This document shows positions 3,294-5,961 of a DNA stretch of 5,961 nt, in pieces; the stretch's first letter is position 1, and each line of letters opens with the position of its first letter. Both the position numbers and the translations under genes were made by a program. Source of the stretch: a bacterium (GTDB lineage: Bacteria > Cyanobacteriota > Vampirovibrionia > Gastranaerophilales > Gastranaerophilaceae); the NCBI GenBank assembly GCA_017995595.1, contig JAGOIO010000088.1, forward strand, positions 1 through 5,961, read 5' to 3'. A model generated the notes under the pieces. That model was given only the letters and a program-made list of their open reading frames with translations. It was not told the origin of the DNA and searched no databases.

Positions 3294-5961
3294 TGAGCAT
3301 AAATCCTTTATTAATTACAAATTTGAATAAAAAAATGAGTTTTACATCAAATGTACAAAATCCGCAAAATTCAACGCAAGTGGTAAAGCCACAAACTCCT
3401 GCAGGACATTTGGTAAGTAGCTCATTTCTTGATGCACCTGCAAACTTTGTAAGTGATACTGTTTATGATTTAAAATCTGTAAAAGACGGAATAAAAGGTA
3501 AATCAAACGACCATGAACAAGGCAAAGTAAATGATTTTGCTATGAAGATGGGTGGTTTAGGAATTGCATCTTACTTGTTTACACAAAAAGCTTTGCCGTC
3601 AGGAAAGGCTATGGAATTTGTAGGACTTGCCTCTTTCTTTACTTCAATGGCTTTGTGGCCTAAAATTGCTATTGAATTACCTGCTTATATAAAGCATGGT
3701 TTTAATGTCCAAAAGCGTTATGTTGACAGTAATGGAAGAAAGAAACCAGTTTTCCAAGATCCTCAATATATTCCGTTTGACTTGTATAGTGATAAAGAAA
3801 TTTCAAAAATCGGAGATAAATTAGGTGTTCCTAAAAATATAGAAAATAGAAGAAATGTTGTTCAAGACAAAATGAAGCAAATTGCAACACAAAACAATAC
3901 TTTGTGGATGTTAACTTCAGGTTTTGCAACACCTATTATGAGTGCATTGATTTGTAATCAAGCTGAGAAATATGTTAATAAATTCCAGTCAAAAGGTGCA
4001 GAAAAAAATGCAAACAAGTTATTTTCTAATATGGAAACAAAATTATCAAAGTTTGCGACAGCTCCAAACTCAAAGATAGAAAATGTTTCAATAAAAGATA
4101 ATGCAAAATATGATGAAGTTGTTAATTCTTTAAAAGGTAAAGAGTTAACTGCCGGAGCTTATGAAAAGTTAGCATCAGCTTTTATTCCGACAGATGAGTT
4201 GCCAACAAGTTTTGCAAGACAATTACAATCAGTCTTTGAAAGTGATAAGTATCGTACAGTAAAAACTGATACTCCAATATTTAATGAAGAATCTGTTTCC
4301 GGACTTCATAAAGGATTAGTTGACAGAATAAATGAAGTAAAATCTAATCCAAAATCTATGACTCCAGAGACAATAAAATATATGGAAGCTTCAATGCTAA
4401 CAGAAGATGAATTGAAGAATCTATGCAGAGACAATTTAGGAAAGCCTGTAACAGAAGATTTGAACGAAAAAGTTATAGCAGGTATTCTTGATAAGTTCTC
4501 TGGTATTTATGCAAAAGATAAACCTGCACTTGATTCAAAATTGAAAAATGATGTAAAAGCTGATTATAATGCTGTAAATGATATGGTTAAGAATACATTT
4601 ATGAAAGATTTTGTTGACAAATTCGTTACAGAACCTGCAAAATCTGGCAAAACAATTATTTTAGATGGTGAAAATATAAAGAAGATTTCAAGACAGTTGT
4701 TAGACAGTTCAAAGAAATTGACAGTTACAGATTCACAATGTGATGCGGTTCAATCTTGTATTTATATGCCAAATGAAATTGAAAGTATCTTGAAAGAAAA
4801 TATTGGAAAACCTGTTACTGAAGATACAGCACGTGCATTAAATCAATCAATGTTAAATAATGTTGGAATAACATTTGATGATTATTATAAGAAAGGTTTA
4901 AACTTTGGTAATGATTTCCGTCTAGATTTAAAATCAAAAGTTGAAGATATTGTATATAAATTTATTCCTGTTAAAAGAAATGTTTCACCGGTAAGTACCG
5001 TAAAAAATATTTTAGATGAAGCTAAAATCAAAAAATTAGACGAAATAAAACAAACCGTTGCAAATTATAATGATATGGTAAGTTCAGTTGATAGTTACAG
5101 ACTTGCAAAGACCGGAGATAAGGAAAACAGTGTTTTAGCAAATGATTGTAACGAAGTAAGAGCAAAGCTTGCTGATATTTTAGGTTTTTCTAAAGAGGAA
5201 ATGGAAACAGCAAGAAATAATCACTTTAAATCAGCTGAAGTTATAAGAAATCGTTTTGAAAAAATATCATCAAGTGATGAATTATATAAATCAACAGTTA
5301 AAAAGCTTGCTGATGTTGTAAATTCATTTGTAGAAAAATATCCTGAAACAACAGGCGGAAAAGATTTAACAGAAAAAGAAAAATTTGAAAAATATGTAGA
5401 TGGTGCATACAATAAACATGCAGAAGCTTTTAAAGCAATAGGTTTAAATGATACTGCAAAATCAATAGCCGGCGAAGGTGAATTTGAAGAAACATCTGCA
5501 AAATATTTACAAAAATTGAATTATTCTCAACGAATAAGTGGTGTAAAAGGAACTTTCTACAATATTATTCAAGATTTAGACATTTACAGAAGAATATCAA
5601 ATATTGAAAAATTATCATCAGCAAACGTTACAGCTGAACAAAAATCTGCAATATTGAAGTCTATGGGTCCAGTTGCCGATAAAACTGCAACTCTATCAGA
5701 AAAACAAGAAATGATTGAATTAGCAAAACGTGCAATAAGCTTCCACTCTGCTGATTTAGAAACAAGATTCTTTACAAAGAGAATGAAGCTAACTGATTCA
5801 AATAATTTAAAATATGAAGATGTCGTTGTAAAAGGCGGAAAAGTTCTTGATAATGGAAAAGCTTATGAAGTTCCAAAAAATGCAGTTGAAATTAATTATG
5901 ATACTAAGTTTTATAAAAACAGTATGAACTTTATTTATAATACAGCATTAGACAAAGATAC
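3293..5961 (+). CDS. Very large unrecognised protein, membrane module plus long helical region (3' end outside window)
   Basis: An uninterrupted frame of 889 codons begins at the ATG in the TAATG overlap with the preceding stop and has no stop before the window ends. There is no clear Shine-Dalgarno, so it probably depends on re-initiation by ribosomes finishing the upstream gene. A later Met (residue 15) lacks a ribosome site too. No family is recognised. The N-terminus has a MSFTSN motif (15-20) in a polar stretch. Hydrophobic helices follow at about 84-98 and 107-127, then a soluble insert with IPFDLYSD (160-167) and ISKIGDKLGVPKN (170-182), then a hydrophobic helix at about 204-221. This mirrors the upstream protein. 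Beyond residue 225 the protein is Lys/Glu/Asp/Asn-rich, mostly predicted helix and coiled-coil-like, with internal repeats including GKPVTED twice (383-389, 505-511). Only five Cys occur (221, 378, 483, 489, 619), with no metal or catalytic motif that I can see. It could be a scaffold or surface or cell-contact protein, which is inference only. Confidence 0.88.
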   Translation, partial: MSINPLLITNLNKKMSFTSNVQNPQNSTQVVKPQTPAGHLVSSSFLDAPANFVSDTVYDLKSVKDGIKGKSNDHEQGKVNDFAMKMGGLGIASYLFTQKALPSGKAMEFVGLASFFTSMALWPKIAIELPAYIKHGFNVQKRYVDSNGRKKPVFQDPQYIPFDLYSDKEISKIGDKLGVPKNIENRRNVVQDKMKQIATQNNTLWMLTSGFATPIMSALICNQAEKYVNKFQSKGAEKNANKLFSNMETKLSKFATAPNSKIENVSIKDNAKYDEVVNSLKGKELTAGAYEKLASAFIPTDELPTSFARQLQSVFESDKYRTVKTDTPIFNEESVSGLHKGLVDRINEVKSNPKSMTPETIKYMEASMLTEDELKNLCRDNLGKPVTEDLNEKVIAGILDKFSGIYAKDKPALDSKLKNDVKADYNAVNDMVKNTFMKDFVDKFVTEPAKSGKTIILDGENIKKISRQLLDSSKKLTVTDSQCDAVQSCIYMPNEIESILKENIGKPVTEDTARALNQSMLNNVGITFDDYYKKGLNFGNDFRLDLKSKVEDIVYKFIPVKRNVSPVSTVKNILDEAKIKKLDEIKQTVANYNDMVSSVDSYRLAKTGDKENSVLANDCNEVRAKLADILGFSKEEMETARNNHFKSAEVIRNRFEKISSSDELYKSTVKKLADVVNSFVEKYPETTGGKDLTEKEKFEKYVDGAYNKHAEAFKAIGLNDTAKSIAGEGEFEETSAKYLQKLNYSQRISGVKGTFYNIIQDLDIYRRISNIEKLSSANVTAEQKSAILKSMGPVADKTATLSEKQEMIELAKRAISFHSADLETRFFTKRMKLTDSNNLKYEDVVVKGGKVLDNGKAYEVPKNAVEINYDTKFYKNSMNFIYNTALDKD
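4433..4825 (+). repeat. Diverged internal protein repeat inside the large gene
   Basis: The nine-residue block N-[L/I]-GKPVTED occurs at residues 381-389 (nt 4433-4459) and 503-511 (nt 4799-4825), 122 residues apart. The differences at DNA level are nearly all synonymous, so the protein sequence rather than recent duplication is conserved. Each copy is preceded by a similar helical segment with T near its start and an acidic [D/N]E[L/I] near its end (356-374 and 478-496). A third, weaker version of that segment without the GKPVTED block lies at 285-303 (LTAGAYEK to PTDEL). This suggests at least two, perhaps three, related helical units. Confidence 0.6.

Noticed and set aside
5221..5412. Minus-strand 63-codon open frame inside the large gene
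   Set aside because: It is antisense to a continuous 889-codon frame and has no ribosome site or recognisable product.
1..5961. CRISPR array, tRNA or rRNA genes, insertion sequence or prophage ends
   Set aside because: I saw no spaced exact direct repeats of CRISPR type, no tRNA-like cloverleaf, no rRNA segments, and no transposase or integrase frame or terminal inverted repeats with target duplications.

Overview
The window comes from an AT-rich bacterial chromosome. Two genes can be named with certainty: the ribosomal stalk genes rplJ (L10) and rplL (L7/L12). The cyanobacterial-looking C-terminus of L10, the low GC, the absence of rpoB after rplL, and very large unrecognised proteins next door all suggest a gut-type non-photosynthetic cyanobacterial relative (Vampirovibrionia/Gastranaerophilales). 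That placement is an inference; a low-GC Firmicute or similar lineage is not excluded.

Left part (1-752), minus strand: a TetR-family repressor gene, followed with an 11-nt overlap by the start of a gene for an exported or membrane-anchored protein that leaves the window. The repressor promoter (-35 at 752-747, -10 at 729-724) is overlaid by a striking array of three 13-bp dyads at an exact 18-bp period (680-728). This is very likely the repressor's own operator. The arrangement suggests an autoregulated export or envelope-stress operon.

Middle part (829-2084), plus strand: a self-contained rplJ-rplL operon. A near-consensus extended -10 promoter starts transcription almost exactly at an L10-leader RNA fold. 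An attenuator hairpin follows, then rplJ, a small intercistronic hairpin, rplL and a strong terminator. The left strand of the leader fold can pair with the left arm of the attenuator. This gives a complete on/off switch by which free L10 (with L12) would stop its own transcription. In the gene-free stretch 669-1051, the part at 753-828 holds only AT-rich sequence in which I see nothing definite.

Right part (2175-5961), plus strand: two unrecognised genes joined by a TAATG stop/start overlap. The first encodes a 372-residue protein. The second is open for at least 889 codons and runs off the right edge. The two proteins look like distant paralogues: each has a short N-terminal aromatic motif and a similar membrane module (hydrophobic helices, a soluble insert with matching landmarks, another hydrophobic helix). 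The second adds a very long, charged, mostly helical region with internal repeats. They probably form a translationally coupled pair acting at the membrane, with function unknown. This pair is the best candidate for an undescribed system in the window.
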